Below are positions 63,305 through 64,000 of a stretch of 64,000 nt of DNA, piece by piece (position 1 is the stretch's first letter; the number at the start of each line of letters is the position of its first letter). A program made the position numbers and the translations under genes. Source of the stretch: Ricordea florida (taxonomy: Eukaryota > Cnidaria > Anthozoa > Corallimorpharia > Ricordeidae); assembly GCA_949710005.1 (NCBI GenBank), contig OX453277.1, positions 5,184,501-5,248,500 on the forward strand, in the 5' to 3' direction. The notes under the pieces were generated by a model that did no database searches, was not told where the DNA came from, and was given only the letters and a program-made list of their open reading frames with translations.

Positions 63305-63528
63305 GTAAGTGCCCGCGCATGTAATTTCGCTTACTTTGGTCGTAAACTAACTAATTAAATGTATTCGTACGGCATCGGCCTGTGATTGGTAAATTATAAA
63401 TGCCACATAAAATCTGATTGTGTCTTGGCTGTTGTTAACAGCTATGCTTGCAACCACGCACTGAATGAAGTGTTTTAACCATTCATATTAATAATGATTA
63501 ATTCAATAAGCATTAAAATACGCATTAA

Positions 63529-63728
63529 NNNNNNNNNNNNNNNNNNNNNNNNNNNNNNNNNNNNNNNNNNNNNNNNNNNNNNNNNNNNNNNNNNNNNNNN
63601 NNNNNNNNNNNNNNNNNNNNNNNNNNNNNNNNNNNNNNNNNNNNNNNNNNNNNNNNNNNNNNNNNNNNNNNNNNNNNNNNNNNNNNNNNNNNNNNNNNNN
63701 NNNNNNNNNNNNNNNNNNNNNNNNNNNN
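63529..63728. other. Assembly gap (200 Ns)
   Basis: A run of exactly 200 N; true length unknown. The flanking AT-rich sequence (63305-63528, 63729-64000) shows no gene. Confidence 0.98.
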
Positions 63729-64000
63729 CAATTAAACTTTCATGTGGTATATACTTTTGACTGATTGATGTTGATTTCACATTATTTTTTTACAGGAGTA
63801 CGTAGTGCAGCAATCTTTTTGAACATGTTAAGATTTCAATAACTCTTTCTTACATGTATTGTTTTTATGATATGACCTAAAAATAGCACAACCACATACT
63901 ATACAGTGGGCACTCACTATTACCAAACCTTTATTCAAAGCTTTTGTAGAATCCAATTGTTTTACCCCCAATTTGTTGATATGGCATCTCTTTTGAGGGA

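Larger units (their letters stand above)
58393..63376. repeat. Segmental duplication copy B
   Basis: Direct-orientation pair of 3358-5098 plus 20675-22584. Contains an extra about 230-bp piece at 59337-59565 and the LINE fragment at about 59815-60910 relative to copy A. Holds the empty site of element 1 at 61457-61461. Confidence 0.88.

Overview
The window is nuclear DNA of an animal, most likely an anthozoan cnidarian (coral or sea anemone). The evidence is split host genes with GT-AG introns, collagen-like/Ig/sushi/D8C ectodomain genes, a NOL10 gene, tRNA-derived SINEs, Penelope-like and LINE remnants, and a 200-base N gap. The species cannot be named from sequence alone.

Two large Polinton/Maverick-like (virus-like, self-synthesising) elements dominate. 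Element 1 (5099-20674, AT-rich) and element 2 (26015-39949, clearly GC-richer) both begin AGTAG, end CTACT and have 5-bp target duplications (GGTGT and GCACT). Each encodes a protein-primed-type DNA polymerase B, a DDE (retroviral-type) integrase, an FtsK/HerA-like packaging ATPase, a candidate major capsid protein and a shared set of six to seven uncharacterised, partly membrane-associated proteins. No adenain/Ulp1-type protease was found in either. The polymerases differ far more than the rest of the cassette. Element 1 has 964/975-bp inverted repeats built on 11-bp tandem units. These repeats also carry the start of a SAP-like reading frame, so two different proteins share that N-terminus. 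Element 2 has ~240-bp inverted repeats and several broken genes, including a candidate capsid gene interrupted by a short retroelement tail. A pre-insertion (empty) site for element 1 survives at 61457-61461 in a second copy of the flanking DNA, which fixes its ends exactly.

Host layout, left to right: partial copy of a TTAA-flanked repeat (1-3207); copy A of a segmental duplication (3358-5098 and 20675-22584) with element 1 inserted; a decayed collagen-Ig-D8C gene (20751-23079); an intact-looking gene for a type II membrane protein with collagen, three Ig, sushi and D8C modules (24339-45727) with element 2 in one intron; a 67-bp minisatellite (46844-47390); most C-terminal exons of NOL10 on the minus strand (47954-58800), whose introns hold SINEs, fold-back repeats and a complete copy of the TTAA-flanked repeat; copy B of the duplication (58393-63376) with a LINE fragment, a Penelope-like endonuclease remnant and intact collagen and Ig exons; then the N gap.

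Functionally, the element genes look like a replication module (PolB, integrase), a virion module (candidate capsid, ATPase, membrane proteins) and DNA-binding accessory genes. The host genes look like a small tandem family of cell-surface collagen/Ig proteins beside a housekeeping ribosome-biogenesis gene.
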